NCBI GenBank assembly: GCA_000432775.1
Contig: HF990397.1
Location: forward strand, 4,319-20,450
Origin: Alistipes sp. CAG:831
GTDB lineage: Bacteria > Bacteroidota > Bacteroidia > Bacteroidales > UBA932
Length of the DNA: 16,132 nucleotides
Direction: 5' to 3'
Both the position numbers and the translations under genes were made by a program. The notes under the pieces are model-generated. The model had not been told where the DNA came from, did not search any database, and saw nothing but the letters and a program-made list of their open reading frames with translations. Numbering within the stretch: position 1 is the first letter of the stretch; each line of letters starts with the position of its first letter. Shown one piece after another: positions 6,371 through 13,959 of the stretch.

Positions 6371-7957
6371 TTAGAAACCGCGGGCGAACATTGCCCAGAA
6401 CTGCAGCGCAAGCTCCTCCCACTTCAGGATGGCGGCTCCGGCAAAGTCTGCGGTATACCCTGTGAGATACTCCTGTGCAGCCTCTTCACCCTCTTCGGCG
6501 AGAATCTTCGAATACTGCTCTCTTACGAAAGCCTCCTCGCGGACTCCTTTAGCCTTGAAATGGTCTACTGCATCGAAAATCACATCCTTGGTCGCACCCC
6601 AGCGTACCGTCGCGAGCTTGTTGGCAGGACGGAACTTCCAGATGATGGAATTCTCGTCATAGCCGTACTGGCCGCAGATGCTGAAACATTCGGGCAGAGA
6701 GGTTGTTCCGCAATAAATGGGGATACGGGGGCTCTGTCCGGGGTTGTCGAACGATATCCAGAGTACTCCGCCGACTGCATCGGGCAGGTCGCTGTGCAGC
6801 TCGATGACCGTCGAGTAAGAGCACTGGGGCACGGCTACCAGACGGTAGCTGTCCACTGAACCGGGCTTCAGGGCGTTGAAGAGATTGCGGGTATCGCGGG
6901 TCATCCAGGGATTGGCGACAGGAGAGATAACAGTATCCACTGCTCCGGTCTTGCGGTCCTTGACCTCTATCTTGAGATTGCGGGTAACGTCGAACTCACT
7001 GCCCTCGTAGGTCTCGGTGAGCAGAGCCATCACTTCCTCGGTAGAAACCGCATGCTCGGGTTTAACGGTAAGGGGAAGTTCCTCAGAATCGTACTCGAGA
7101 CCGAGAGAAGGAGCAAGCTTGTTGAGAATATAGTACTCGCGCACGCTGAATGCCTTTCTGCCGCCACCGTATGCTTTCCAGAAACGGAAGGGCTCCTTGC
7201 CGTCCCAGTATCCAAGCTTCCTGGCCACGTCATAAACATTGTCGGATGCCATATAGTTGTCGGTATCCTTGAGGTCGAGGGTGGAGATACGGGGAATGTT
7301 TGCAGAGACTCCCACATGGTCATCGGGGACACGGACAGCTGCCCACACGCCTCCGATATTGTCCTTGCCTTCTCCGAACACCTCGAAGTGCCATACCTCA
7401 TTCTTGTCGGCGATGGTCAGGCACTCGCCCCAGTCACCGTAACCGTACTCCTCGATGAGCTCTCCCATCAGGCGTATGGCGTCACGGGCCGTTGAGCAGC
7501 GCTGCAGGGCTATCTTTTCCAGTTCCTCGATCATGAACATGCCGTCAGGGTTGACGAGGTCACGACGGCCGGTGATAGTAGTCTCACCCATTGCCAGCTG
7601 CTTCTCATTGAGGCAGGGATAGGCTGTGTCCACAAAACGGAAAGTAGTGCCTGCGGGCTGGAATATTGCACCCTTCAGCGTCATGCGGTAACTGCCCTTG
7701 ACGGATTCCGTGTGCAGGCGGTTCTGGAAGACATTCACCGTTGTATCATTCTGATAGGTAATGGAGGGCACAATACCGACCCATGTACGGTAATTACCGT
7801 CACATGTGTGCGAGGTAATGACCGCCCCGTCATCAGAGGCTTTCTTACCAACCATGATACTGGTACAGCTGAATGGATCAAGCTCTGGAAGAGCCTGTGC
7901 GCCAGCCCAGGAAACGGACAATGCGGCGACGCAGATTAGCGATAGGATTTTTTTCAT
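6371..7957 (-). CDS. Secreted C69-family dipeptidase (Ntn hydrolase)
   Basis: The 528-residue protein has a Sec signal peptide (about residues 1-20, ending AGA-QA) and then FSCTSIMVGKKAS. Cys31 matches the N-terminal nucleophile that C69 enzymes (PepD-like dipeptidases) expose by self-cleavage of a propeptide. Further family features are DGAVITSHTCD, KGAIFQPAGTTFRF, the EYGYGDWGECLTIADKNEVWHFEV block and GPVWAAVRVPD-like VWAAVRVPDDHVGVSANIPRI. Family members cleave dipeptides of broad specificity. Location in the periplasm is inferred from the signal peptide, fitting peptide scavenging by a gut-type anaerobe. It is first in a two-gene operon with the SDR, whose ATG follows its stop by one base. 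A 7-bp inverted repeat lies in its leader at 7969-7985. Confidence 0.9.
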   Translation of the reverse strand: MKKILSLICVAALSVSWAGAQALPELDPFSCTSIMVGKKASDDGAVITSHTCDGNYRTWVGIVPSITYQNDTTVNVFQNRLHTESVKGSYRMTLKGAIFQPAGTTFRFVDTAYPCLNEKQLAMGETTITGRRDLVNPDGMFMIEELEKIALQRCSTARDAIRLMGELIEEYGYGDWGECLTIADKNEVWHFEVFGEGKDNIGGVWAAVRVPDDHVGVSANIPRISTLDLKDTDNYMASDNVYDVARKLGYWDGKEPFRFWKAYGGGRKAFSVREYYILNKLAPSLGLEYDSEELPLTVKPEHAVSTEEVMALLTETYEGSEFDVTRNLKIEVKDRKTGAVDTVISPVANPWMTRDTRNLFNALKPGSVDSYRLVAVPQCSYSTVIELHSDLPDAVGGVLWISFDNPGQSPRIPIYCGTTSLPECFSICGQYGYDENSIIWKFRPANKLATVRWGATKDVIFDAVDHFKAKGVREEAFVREQYSKILAEEGEEAAQEYLTGYTADFAGAAILKWEELALQFWAMFARGF

Positions 7958-8006
7958 AAAAGTATAGTCTTAATACGTTATTAAGTTGTTTTTTTATTTT
8001 ACCATC

Positions 8007-8014
8007 CAAAGGTA
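8007..8014 (-). promoter_or_regulatory. Candidate -7 box of the C69 dipeptidase operon
   Basis: Read on the minus strand, 8014-8007 is TACCTTTG, matching TAnnTTTG, about 50 nt before the ATG at 7957. No clear -33 TTTG lies at the expected spacing. The leader downstream contains CTTAATA-CGT-TATTAAG (7969-7985), a possible hairpin close to the start codon. Confidence 0.45.
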
Positions 8015-8049
8015 ATAAAACTCTTAAAATATGATACAGGCTATGACAA

Positions 8050-8094
8050 TTTTTCCGGAAAAAATGACAGAATACCGTCTATACTCTTCCGGAA
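8050..8094. promoter_or_regulatory. Pair of TTCCGGAA palindromes in a divergent promoter region
   Basis: TTCCGGAA occurs at 8053-8060, inside a longer 14-bp palindrome at 8050-8063, and again at 8087-8094, 34 nt apart centre to centre. Both lie in the 205-bp gap between the divergent dipeptidase and HdeD-family genes. A third inverted repeat, GTTTAA-N8-TTAAAC (8122-8141), is nearer the HdeD start. These could be regulator sites, but the regulator is unknown. Confidence 0.35.
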
Positions 8095-8162
8095 AGTCTT
8101 TAGCACGATTGTTGATACAATGTTTAACATAGTTATTAAACATCATATTTAAAATCGTTGTT

Positions 8163-8768
8163 ATGGAAAGTTTTCTCAACAGAATGGCCGAAAAGGCCTC
8201 CAAGACAGTGCGGCACTGGTGGCTATATCTGCTCACCGGCATCCTCTCAATCATTGCCGGCATCGTAGTATTCTGCAACCCTATAGAGAGTTACCTCACA
8301 CTCAGCATCATGTTCGGAGTACTCATGCTGGTATCCGGTATCGTGGAACTAGTGGTCAGCTCCACCAGCCGCAGCTACTTCACGACCCGCAGCTACAGCA
8401 TAGTAGGCGGCATCCTCGACCTGCTTATGGGTCTGTTCCTGTGCTGCTACCCGCGCGTAACCCTCGTCGTACTGCCAGTAGTACTGGGCGTGTGGATGAT
8501 GTTCCACAGTTTCATGATTATCGGTCTGGGCAGCGATATGGATTCCTTCCGCGTCCGCGGCAGCGGCTGGGTAATTGCTGGCGGCGTGGTACTCCTGCTC
8601 CTCTCACTGGGCATCACATTCTTCCCCCTGACGCTCGGAACAGCCTCTGTGGTCATTCTCACCGGCTGCGCCCTGATCGTATTCGGGATCATGCTTATAG
8701 CCCTGAGCATACGTCTACGCCGCATCCACGAGCACTTCCGCTTCCACGATGCCGAGATAGTAGACTGA
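8163..8768 (+). CDS. HdeD/DUF308 family membrane protein
   Basis: This 201-residue inner-membrane protein has six predicted transmembrane segments at about 20-38, 44-66, 79-96, 98-120, 136-155 and 159-182. They are arranged as the repeated two-helix units of the DUF308/HdeD family, with short polar ends. Typical family signatures are LLTGILSIIAGI, an aromatic-Pro after the second helix (FCNP), SIVGGILDLLMG and GWVIAGGVVLLL. HdeD in enterobacteria is linked to acid resistance at high cell density. In Bacteroidota the role is unknown, so only family membership is claimed. The start codon gives a short amphipathic N-terminus before the first helix. It is divergent from the dipeptidase gene and followed by the flavodoxin gene, which appears to have its own promoter. 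Confidence 0.87.
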   Translation: MESFLNRMAEKASKTVRHWWLYLLTGILSIIAGIVVFCNPIESYLTLSIMFGVLMLVSGIVELVVSSTSRSYFTTRSYSIVGGILDLLMGLFLCCYPRVTLVVLPVVLGVWMMFHSFMIIGLGSDMDSFRVRGSGWVIAGGVVLLLLSLGITFFPLTLGTASVVILTGCALIVFGIMLIALSIRLRRIHEHFRFHDAEIVD

Positions 8769-8794
8769 GGCTATAGCCGGTAATTGCTAGCAAT
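8769..8794. repeat. Two adjacent perfect palindromes after the HdeD-family gene
   Basis: GGCTATAGCC (8769-8778) starts right after the stop codon, and ATTGCTAGCAAT (8783-8794) follows after four bases. Neither has a T tract, so they are poor terminators. They may be a protein site upstream of the flavodoxin promoter or chance palindromes. Confidence 0.3.
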
Positions 8795-8803
8795 AAGTTG
8801 GTA

Positions 8804-8834
8804 TTTCAAATCCGGGAATAATCTTTTTCATTTG
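8804..8834 (+). promoter_or_regulatory. Candidate promoter of the flavodoxin gene
   Basis: TTTC at 8804-8807, 19 nt, then TTCATTTG at 8827-8834 resembles TTTG-N19-TAnnTTTG with one mismatch in each element. It ends 27 nt before the ATG at 8862. This suggests flavodoxin is transcribed separately from the upstream gene. Confidence 0.45.
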
Positions 8835-8861
8835 CAGTGTGAAATTCAAAATACACAACAG

Positions 8862-9359
8862 ATGAAAAAGATTGTTATTATTTACGGTTCGTCCACGGGG
8901 ACGACACAGGCAGTGGCAGAAGCCATAGCCTCCAGACTGGATGTCAAAGATGTTTTCGACGTGGCTACGATAACCAAGGGACAGGTAGAGCCATACGATG
9001 TCCTTATCCTCGGAACCTCGACTTGGGGTGACGGAGAGCTCCAGGATGACTGGAATGACGGAATTAACGTTATCAAATCTGTCAATCTGGCCGGGAAGGA
9101 CGTGGCCCTGTTCGGCTGCGGAGACTCCATGGCATACTCCGACACTTTCTGCAACGGCATGCACCTGCTCAAGGAAGAGCTGGAAGGCACCGGCTGCAAT
9201 TTCATTGGCGGCATCCCGGCCGACGGCTATTCCTACTCCGACTCCACTGCCGTCGAAGAAGGAGAATTCATCGGTGCCGCCATAGACGACAACAATGAGC
9301 CGGAAAAGACCGGTGAGCGGATAGACACCTGGCTCGCCTCTTTCAAGGACAGGCTGTAA
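8862..9359 (+). CDS. fldA: Flavodoxin (long-chain type)
   Basis: The 165-residue cytoplasmic FMN protein is a single-electron carrier that replaces ferredoxin, typically under iron limitation. The phosphate-binding loop is GSSTGTT (residues 9-15). Trp55 in GTSTWGDGELQDDW and Tyr92 in FGCGDSMAYSDTF are the aromatic residues expected to stack on the flavin. The C-terminal DNNEPEKTGERIDTW is the usual last helix. The length and the segment after the second flavin loop (GGIPADGYSYSDS) fit the long-chain class. The start MKKIVIIYGS puts the flavin loop at its normal place. A frame extension back to 8784 would add 26 residues unlike the family and cross the promoter candidate. It ends before the large hairpin at 9383-9481. 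Confidence 0.92.
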   Translation: MKKIVIIYGSSTGTTQAVAEAIASRLDVKDVFDVATITKGQVEPYDVLILGTSTWGDGELQDDWNDGINVIKSVNLAGKDVALFGCGDSMAYSDTFCNGMHLLKEELEGTGCNFIGGIPADGYSYSDSTAVEEGEFIGAAIDDNNEPEKTGERIDTWLASFKDRL

Positions 9360-9382
9360 ACTGCTGCGTCCAAAGTAGGATA

Positions 9383-9481
9383 AAAAATAAAAGTCCCGGA
9401 AGACTAGCCGCCCTCGGCTCTAGAGGGAGGGGCCCGCCACGCAGTGGTGGGAGGGCCTGGTCTTCCGGGACTTTTATTTTT
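9383..9481. terminator. Bidirectional terminator with a 55-nt structured insert in its loop
   Basis: A perfect 22-bp inverted repeat (9383-9404 and 9460-9481) with A/T-rich outer ends separates the convergent flavodoxin and M81 genes. The core is AGTCCCGGAAGAC against its complement, with T-rich tails on both strands, so it should end both transcripts. Instead of a short loop it encloses 55 nt that fold into two further hairpins: CCCTC/GAGGG (9411-9427), and GGCCC..CCAC/GTGG..GGGCC (9431-9457). The whole predicts a three-way junction. The insert looks like a small palindromic repeat lodged in a terminator loop. Confidence 0.75.
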
Positions 9482-9508
9482 CTCCTCTTATCGCGAAATC
9501 TCCAAGGA

Positions 9509-11044
9509 CTACATGAATACGACCTCGAGATCAGGGTCAGGCATATCGGGATCGAGCGGGAAGATGGGACGCTCAAGGCGCTTGTAGGGCAGCTGGAGCA
9601 GGTCCTGGTCCACACCTCCGCGGGTCTGGGCCATCATCCAGTCTCCGGCATGGCTGATCTCGTAGAGTTCCTCTGTCAGATAGCCGAGCTTGACCACGAT
9701 GATGTCCACGTCATAGGGATTGATACCCAGACGCTCGAAGTCCCCCTTGTAATGGTAAGGACTTCGGTCCTCGCCCACGATGACGAGCATCGAGCCTGTC
9801 TTGATTACCACCTGGTCATTGCGCTCGCGGTCCAGAATCTTGACCACTGTACCGTCAAGCATTACGGGAGGTGCATAACGGTCATCGACAGCAGCCCCTA
9901 CCTTGCAGCGCACATGACCGCCCTCGCCTGCTTCCTTGGCCTTGGCCACCATCTCAGGTCCGGGTATAGCGGCATATACGAGTGTCTTGCCGCCGGCCTT
10001 CTTGAACTCGGGACGTGCCAGCAGCTTCTGGAGAGTCCAGGTCACGTCACCGGCCCCTCCTGCCGTCGGGTTATCACCCATATCACTTATAAAATACGGC
10101 TTCTTGTCGCTTTTTATGGCCTTGGCCAGAACCTCCTCGAGGGAAGCCGTAGGTGCCACGAACTCGAAATCGTCGCGCACCGACCAGAAATGTTCAGCCA
10201 GGGACTTGGCTCCGGCAGCCACCTGCGCGCTGTCGTCTCCGGTAACCATCACTACGCCGTGATTGCGGGGCTCATCGGCCCAGGGATAGGACATCCAGAT
10301 GGCAGCGTCTATCACCCCGTCCTGAGCCTCGATAGGCTCGATGGCAGCATAGAGGGACTTGCCGGGCTCCACACGGGTGGAAGTCTTCTCTCCTGGCAGG
10401 AGAATCGGCACCTTTACCCATGCCTTGTAGGCCGGTTTGCCCTTACCGCTTTCGAGGCGGTCCAACAGGTTGACAATAGCCCTTTCACGGCTGATATACC
10501 TGTCGGTATGGGGAGCCATACGGTACGAAGTTATCAGGTCGGTACTCCTGGCCAGACGGGGGGATACACATCCGTGGGGATCCATAGAAGTGGATATGAG
10601 GACATCGTCCCCTACTACCTCGCGGATCCTCGTGATATAGTCTCCCTCCGGATCATCCAGTCCCTCAACGCTCATTGCGCCGTGGATATCCAGGTAAATA
10701 CCGTCATAGGGCATGTTCTCCTTCAGCAGTCTCAGCGACTGATTGAGCAGAGTGTCGTAGCACTCGCGGGTCACCATTCCGCCGGGGGTAGCCCACGCAA
10801 CTATGGTCGGGACCCAGTCGGCACGGGCGAGCAGTTCATTGTCCTCCCCCCTAAAAAAGGGATAGGACTTGATGATGTCCTCCCCATAGAGGGGACGGAA
10901 CATATCCAGGGTAGTACGGGCAGGTGAAAAGGTACTGCACTCTATGCCCACGCCCACTATGGCGACACGCGGTTTCTTCTCAGCGCAGCCGCACACTACA
11001 GCCGCCGCCAGGGCGAATGTAAGTATCTTGGAACAATATCTCAT
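9509..11044 (-). CDS. M81-family metallopeptidase (MlrC-like, DUF1485) lipoprotein
   Basis: The 511-residue protein starts with a signal peptide ending VVCGC, with Cys20 as probable lipid anchor. The MlrC/M81 pattern is clear: VGIECSTFSP near residue 34, YLDIHGAM (His121), SMDPHG (Asp155, His157) and MAPHTD (His179) as likely zinc-site region, then ISDMGDNPTAGGAGD from residue 319. The C-terminal MlrC domain follows (VVKLGYLTEELYE). MlrC of microcystin-degrading Sphingomonas hydrolyses linearised microcystin products, but most homologues act on unknown substrates. An exported lipoprotein version suggests handling of peptides or amide-type compounds outside the cytoplasm. It is last in the ffh-folD-tlpA series, 15 nt after the thioredoxin gene. 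Confidence is high for the family and low for the substrate. Confidence 0.85.
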   Translation of the reverse strand: MRYCSKILTFALAAAVVCGCAEKKPRVAIVGVGIECSTFSPARTTLDMFRPLYGEDIIKSYPFFRGEDNELLARADWVPTIVAWATPGGMVTRECYDTLLNQSLRLLKENMPYDGIYLDIHGAMSVEGLDDPEGDYITRIREVVGDDVLISTSMDPHGCVSPRLARSTDLITSYRMAPHTDRYISRERAIVNLLDRLESGKGKPAYKAWVKVPILLPGEKTSTRVEPGKSLYAAIEPIEAQDGVIDAAIWMSYPWADEPRNHGVVMVTGDDSAQVAAGAKSLAEHFWSVRDDFEFVAPTASLEEVLAKAIKSDKKPYFISDMGDNPTAGGAGDVTWTLQKLLARPEFKKAGGKTLVYAAIPGPEMVAKAKEAGEGGHVRCKVGAAVDDRYAPPVMLDGTVVKILDRERNDQVVIKTGSMLVIVGEDRSPYHYKGDFERLGINPYDVDIIVVKLGYLTEELYEISHAGDWMMAQTRGGVDQDLLQLPYKRLERPIFPLDPDMPDPDLEVVFM

Positions 11045-11059
11045 ACGCAGAGCCTCGAA

Positions 11060-11590
11060 TTAAAGTTCAACAGCGGTCCCATTGTCCAGCAGCTCCCGGA
11101 TAGTCTTCAGTACGGAGGCAAAATGCTCCTCATCGAAGCCGGTGGCGGCATCCACCACCACCCCGTCGCGGCCGATGACATACGCTCTGGGAATGGTCTC
11201 AGTCGCAAAGAGGGAATAGACCTCACGCTCGGGATCGGGATAGAGGGCAAATGTAAAGTTCTTGGTCTTGTTGTACTCGGTCAGGTCTGCGTCGGTATGC
11301 TCGCGTCCCACCACTACCAGACGGAAGTCCTCCTCATTCTGGAACATGGGAAGAAGAGTGTCCTGTACGGCCGCCAGCTCCAGCTGGCAGGGAGGACACC
11401 ATGTGGCAAAGAAGCAAAGGTATGTGACCTTACCCTTGAGGTCGGCCGATGAAAGGTCTCCGTAGACTTCGGAACTCAGGGAGAATTCAGGAAGGGTATC
11501 CCCGGCCTTTACCTTGTCGGGATCATTGTTCTTGCAGGACACCGCCAGCAGCATGGCTGCTGCGGCCATTATCAAAAGTAAACGTCTCAT
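11060..11590 (-). CDS. TlpA-like thioredoxin-fold lipoprotein
   Basis: This 176-residue exported protein has a lipoprotein signal (LAVSC, Cys19) and a TlpA/ResA-type thioredoxin fold. The active site is WCPPC (Cys65 and Cys68) after the strand VTYLCFFAT. The cis-proline lies in ETIPRAYVIG (Pro134), and FRLVVVGREHTD gives the central strand. Such proteins reduce or exchange disulfides in the periplasm, often for cytochrome c maturation or for protecting exported cysteine proteins. In Bacteroidota many act in general envelope redox balance. It begins 4 nt after the folD stop and ends 15 nt before the M81 gene, so co-transcription with both is likely. Whether its target is the neighbouring M81 lipoprotein is unknown. 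Confidence 0.9.
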   Translation of the reverse strand: MRRLLLIMAAAAMLLAVSCKNNDPDKVKAGDTLPEFSLSSEVYGDLSSADLKGKVTYLCFFATWCPPCQLELAAVQDTLLPMFQNEEDFRLVVVGREHTDADLTEYNKTKNFTFALYPDPEREVYSLFATETIPRAYVIGRDGVVVDAATGFDEEHFASVLKTIRELLDNGTAVEL

Positions 11591-11594
11591 AGGC

Positions 11595-12488
11595 TTATAA
11601 AGTTTTGTTATTTTCAGACAGTTTCAGTTCCCTTGCCCTGAAAGTGTTCTTCATCAGGGATATAATGGTCATAGGTCCTACCCCGCCAGGTACAGGCGTG
11701 ATGTAGGAGCACTTGGGCGCAACCGTCTCGAACTCCACGTCCCCTACGATACGGTAGCCTTTGGGATTGTCGGCAGGCACGCGGGTTATTCCTACGTCTA
11801 TGACTACCGCACCCTCTTTCACCATATCTCCTTTCAGGAATTCAGGCACACCGAGAGCGGCGACAATGATATCGGCGCTTCTAGTATAGGAGGCGATGTC
11901 CTTTGTCCTGCTGTGGCACATGGTGACGGTACAGTCTCCGGGATTGGCCTTGCGCGAAAGGAGGTTGGCCATGGGACGGCCTACTATGTTGCTGCGCCCC
12001 AGGACTACGCAATGTTTGCCGGAAGTCTCTATCTCATAGTGCTCAAGCAGCAGCAGGATGCCGTATGGGGTCGCCGGCAGGAAAGCCTCCTCGCCAAGAG
12101 CCATACGGCCGACATTCACGGGATGGAACCCGTCCACGTCCTTGAGGGGGGATATGGCATTGATGACCTTGTTCTCGTCAATATGCTTGGGCAGAGGCAA
12201 CTGGACGATGAAACCGTCCACATCGTCATCCTCGTTCAGGTCATGTATACGGGCAAGAAGTTCCGCCTCGGTTATTGTTTCGGGAAACGTCAGAAGCGTG
12301 GACTTGAATCCCACTTCAGCACAGGCCTTTTCCTTGTTGGCCACGTACGTCTTGCTGGCTCCGTTCTCACCGACCAGCACTGCCACCAGATGAGGAGGGC
12401 GCTCCCCGCGGGAGACCATCTCAGCCACCTTGGCCGCTATCTCTTTTTTCACGGCTGCAGCCGTCTCTTTACCATTTAAAAGAATCAT
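11595..12488 (-). CDS. folD: Bifunctional methylenetetrahydrofolate dehydrogenase / methenyltetrahydrofolate cyclohydrolase
   Basis: This 297-residue cytoplasmic enzyme interconverts 5,10-methylene-, 5,10-methenyl- and 10-formyl-tetrahydrofolate, supplying one-carbon units for purine and formyl-methionyl-tRNA synthesis. Family signatures are all present: SKTYVANKEKACAEVG with Tyr48 and the catalytic Lys52, VQLPLP (residues 95-100), KDVDGFHPVN (116-125), the nucleotide-binding GRSNIVGRP (164-172) and TPVPGGVGPMT near the C-terminus. The length is normal for FolD. It follows ffh by 30 nt and precedes the thioredoxin gene by 4 nt. The ffh-folD pairing is, to my knowledge, common in Bacteroidales. 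Confidence 0.96.
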   Translation of the reverse strand: MILLNGKETAAAVKKEIAAKVAEMVSRGERPPHLVAVLVGENGASKTYVANKEKACAEVGFKSTLLTFPETITEAELLARIHDLNEDDDVDGFIVQLPLPKHIDENKVINAISPLKDVDGFHPVNVGRMALGEEAFLPATPYGILLLLEHYEIETSGKHCVVLGRSNIVGRPMANLLSRKANPGDCTVTMCHSRTKDIASYTRSADIIVAALGVPEFLKGDMVKEGAVVIDVGITRVPADNPKGYRIVGDVEFETVAPKCSYITPVPGGVGPMTIISLMKNTFRARELKLSENNKTL

Positions 12489-12518
12489 AAGGATACACTT
12501 TATATTGTCTTAAAATAA

Positions 12519-13853
12519 CTATCTGTGCCTCATGCCCTTGACCGTCCTCACAGCATTGCGGACGCCTCCGGAAGTCACGTTCTTCATGATCTTGCGGGTG
12601 CCCTCGAACTGCTTGAGCAGGCGGTTGACATCGGCTATCGTAGTGCCGCTGCCTTCGGCTATCCTGCGGCGGCGGGAACCATTGATTACTGCCGGATTCT
12701 CCCTCTCATAGGGAGTCATGGAGAGGATGATGGCCTCGACGCTCTTGAAGGAGTTGTTGTCTATGTCCACGTCCTTGAGGGCCTTGCCCACACCGGGAAT
12801 CATGGAAGCCAGGTCCTTGATATTGCCCATCTTCTTGATCTGCTGGATCTGCTGATAGAAGTCCCAGAGGTTGAACTGGTTCTTGGCCAGCTTCTTGGCC
12901 AGCTTGCGGGCCTCCTGCTCGTCGTACTGCTCCTGGGCTTTCTCCACCAGGGAGACCACATCGCCCATGCCGAGAATACGGTCGGCGATACGGTCAGGAT
13001 GGAAGACATCGAGGGCTTCCATCTTCTCGCCGGAACTGATGAACTTGATGGGCTTGTTGACAACGGCCTTGACCGAAAGGGCGGCACCGCCTCTGGTATC
13101 ACCGTCCATCTTGGTGAGCACCACTCCGTCGAAGTCCAGGCGGTCGTTGAAGGCCTTGGCGGTCTCCACCGCGTCCTGACCGGTCATGGCATCGACCACG
13201 AAGAGGGTCTCGGTAGGCTTGACTGCATCCTTGATGGCGGCTATCTCGTCCATCATCTCCTCGTCCACAGCCAGACGGCCGGCGGTATCGACGATGACCA
13301 GGGAATAATTTTCCTTAGTGGCGTATGCTATGGCGTTCCTGGCGATTTTCACAGGATCCTTGACACCCTCTTCCGAATAGACGAAGACCTCTATCTGGCC
13401 TCCGAGCACCTTCAGCTGATCGATAGCCGCGGGCCTGTACACGTCACCGGCCACCAGCATGACCTTCAGTCCTCTCTTACTCTTGCAGTTGAGTGCCAGC
13501 TTACCGCAGAACGTCGTCTTACCTGAGCCCTGAAGGCCGGCCACCAGAACTATGCCGGGCTTACCTTTTATATTGATGTCCGTCGCCGTACTGCCCATAA
13601 GGGTAACCAGTTCGTCGTGGACTATCTTGATCATCATCTGGTCGGGACGGACGGCGGTCAGCACGTTCTGGCCGAGGGCCTTGGCCTTCACATCATTGCA
13701 GAAATCCTTGGCCACGCGGTAGCTCACGTCGGCATCCAGCAGGGCGCGGCGCACCTCCTTGAGCGTCTCCGCTATATTGATTTCTGTAATACGGCCCTGA
13801 CCTTTGATTATCTTGAATGATCTTTCTAATTTCTCGGTTAAATTCTCAAACAT
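12519..13853 (-). CDS. ffh: Signal recognition particle GTPase Ffh (SRP54 homologue)
   Basis: The 444-residue protein binds SRP RNA and signal sequences of nascent membrane proteins and docks with FtsY at the membrane. The N domain occupies about residues 1-90. The G domain has P-loop GLQGSGKTT (106-114), GDVYRPAA (136-143), VDTAGRL (188-194) and TKMDGDTRGG (247-256). The M domain (about 300-444) contains SMIPGVGKALKD and the RNA-binding SRRRRIAEGSGTTIADVNRLLKQF region. The length is near the usual 430-460. It is first in a four-gene minus-strand series. A TAAATTTG box lies 34 nt upstream of its ATG. Confidence 0.97.
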   Translation of the reverse strand: MFENLTEKLERSFKIIKGQGRITEINIAETLKEVRRALLDADVSYRVAKDFCNDVKAKALGQNVLTAVRPDQMMIKIVHDELVTLMGSTATDINIKGKPGIVLVAGLQGSGKTTFCGKLALNCKSKRGLKVMLVAGDVYRPAAIDQLKVLGGQIEVFVYSEEGVKDPVKIARNAIAYATKENYSLVIVDTAGRLAVDEEMMDEIAAIKDAVKPTETLFVVDAMTGQDAVETAKAFNDRLDFDGVVLTKMDGDTRGGAALSVKAVVNKPIKFISSGEKMEALDVFHPDRIADRILGMGDVVSLVEKAQEQYDEQEARKLAKKLAKNQFNLWDFYQQIQQIKKMGNIKDLASMIPGVGKALKDVDIDNNSFKSVEAIILSMTPYERENPAVINGSRRRRIAEGSGTTIADVNRLLKQFEGTRKIMKNVTSGGVRNAVRTVKGMRHR

Positions 13854-13886
13854 ATCCGGATTACTTGTCTTTTGTTAAATAATCCG

Positions 13887-13894
13887 CAAATTTA
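13887..13894 (-). promoter_or_regulatory. Candidate -7 box of the ffh operon
   Basis: On the minus strand 13894-13887 reads TAAATTTG, an exact TAnnTTTG match, 34 nt upstream of the ffh start. No good TTTG lies at the -33 position, so the match rests on one element. Confidence 0.5.
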
Positions 13895-13927
13895 TTAAAA
13901 AATGATTAGACACTGCCCTGAATTTTC

Positions 13928-13935
13928 TAAATTTG
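13928..13935 (+). promoter_or_regulatory. Candidate -7 box of the deoxyhypusine-synthase-like gene
   Basis: TAAATTTG at 13928-13935 matches TAnnTTTG, 25 nt before the ATG at 13960. Like the opposing ffh box it is followed by CGG. The -33 element is not evident. The two boxes point away from each other and are separated by 33 nt, so the upstream elements must overlap. Confidence 0.5.
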
Positions 13936-13959
13936 CGGCACGATTAAAAAAACAAGAAA

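Noticed and set aside
8784..8861. Upstream extension of the flavodoxin gene to an earlier ATG
   Set aside because: It would add 26 residues before the invariant N-terminal beta strand and would overlap the promoter candidate and the palindrome at 8783-8794.
9650..10927. 425-codon plus-strand open frame opposite the M81 gene
   Set aside because: The minus strand encodes a full M81 protein with conserved motifs. The plus frame has no domain or promoter and reflects codon bias.
12525..13526. 333-codon plus-strand open frame opposite ffh
   Set aside because: Ffh is unmistakable on the other strand. The antisense frame is His/Leu rich without motifs.
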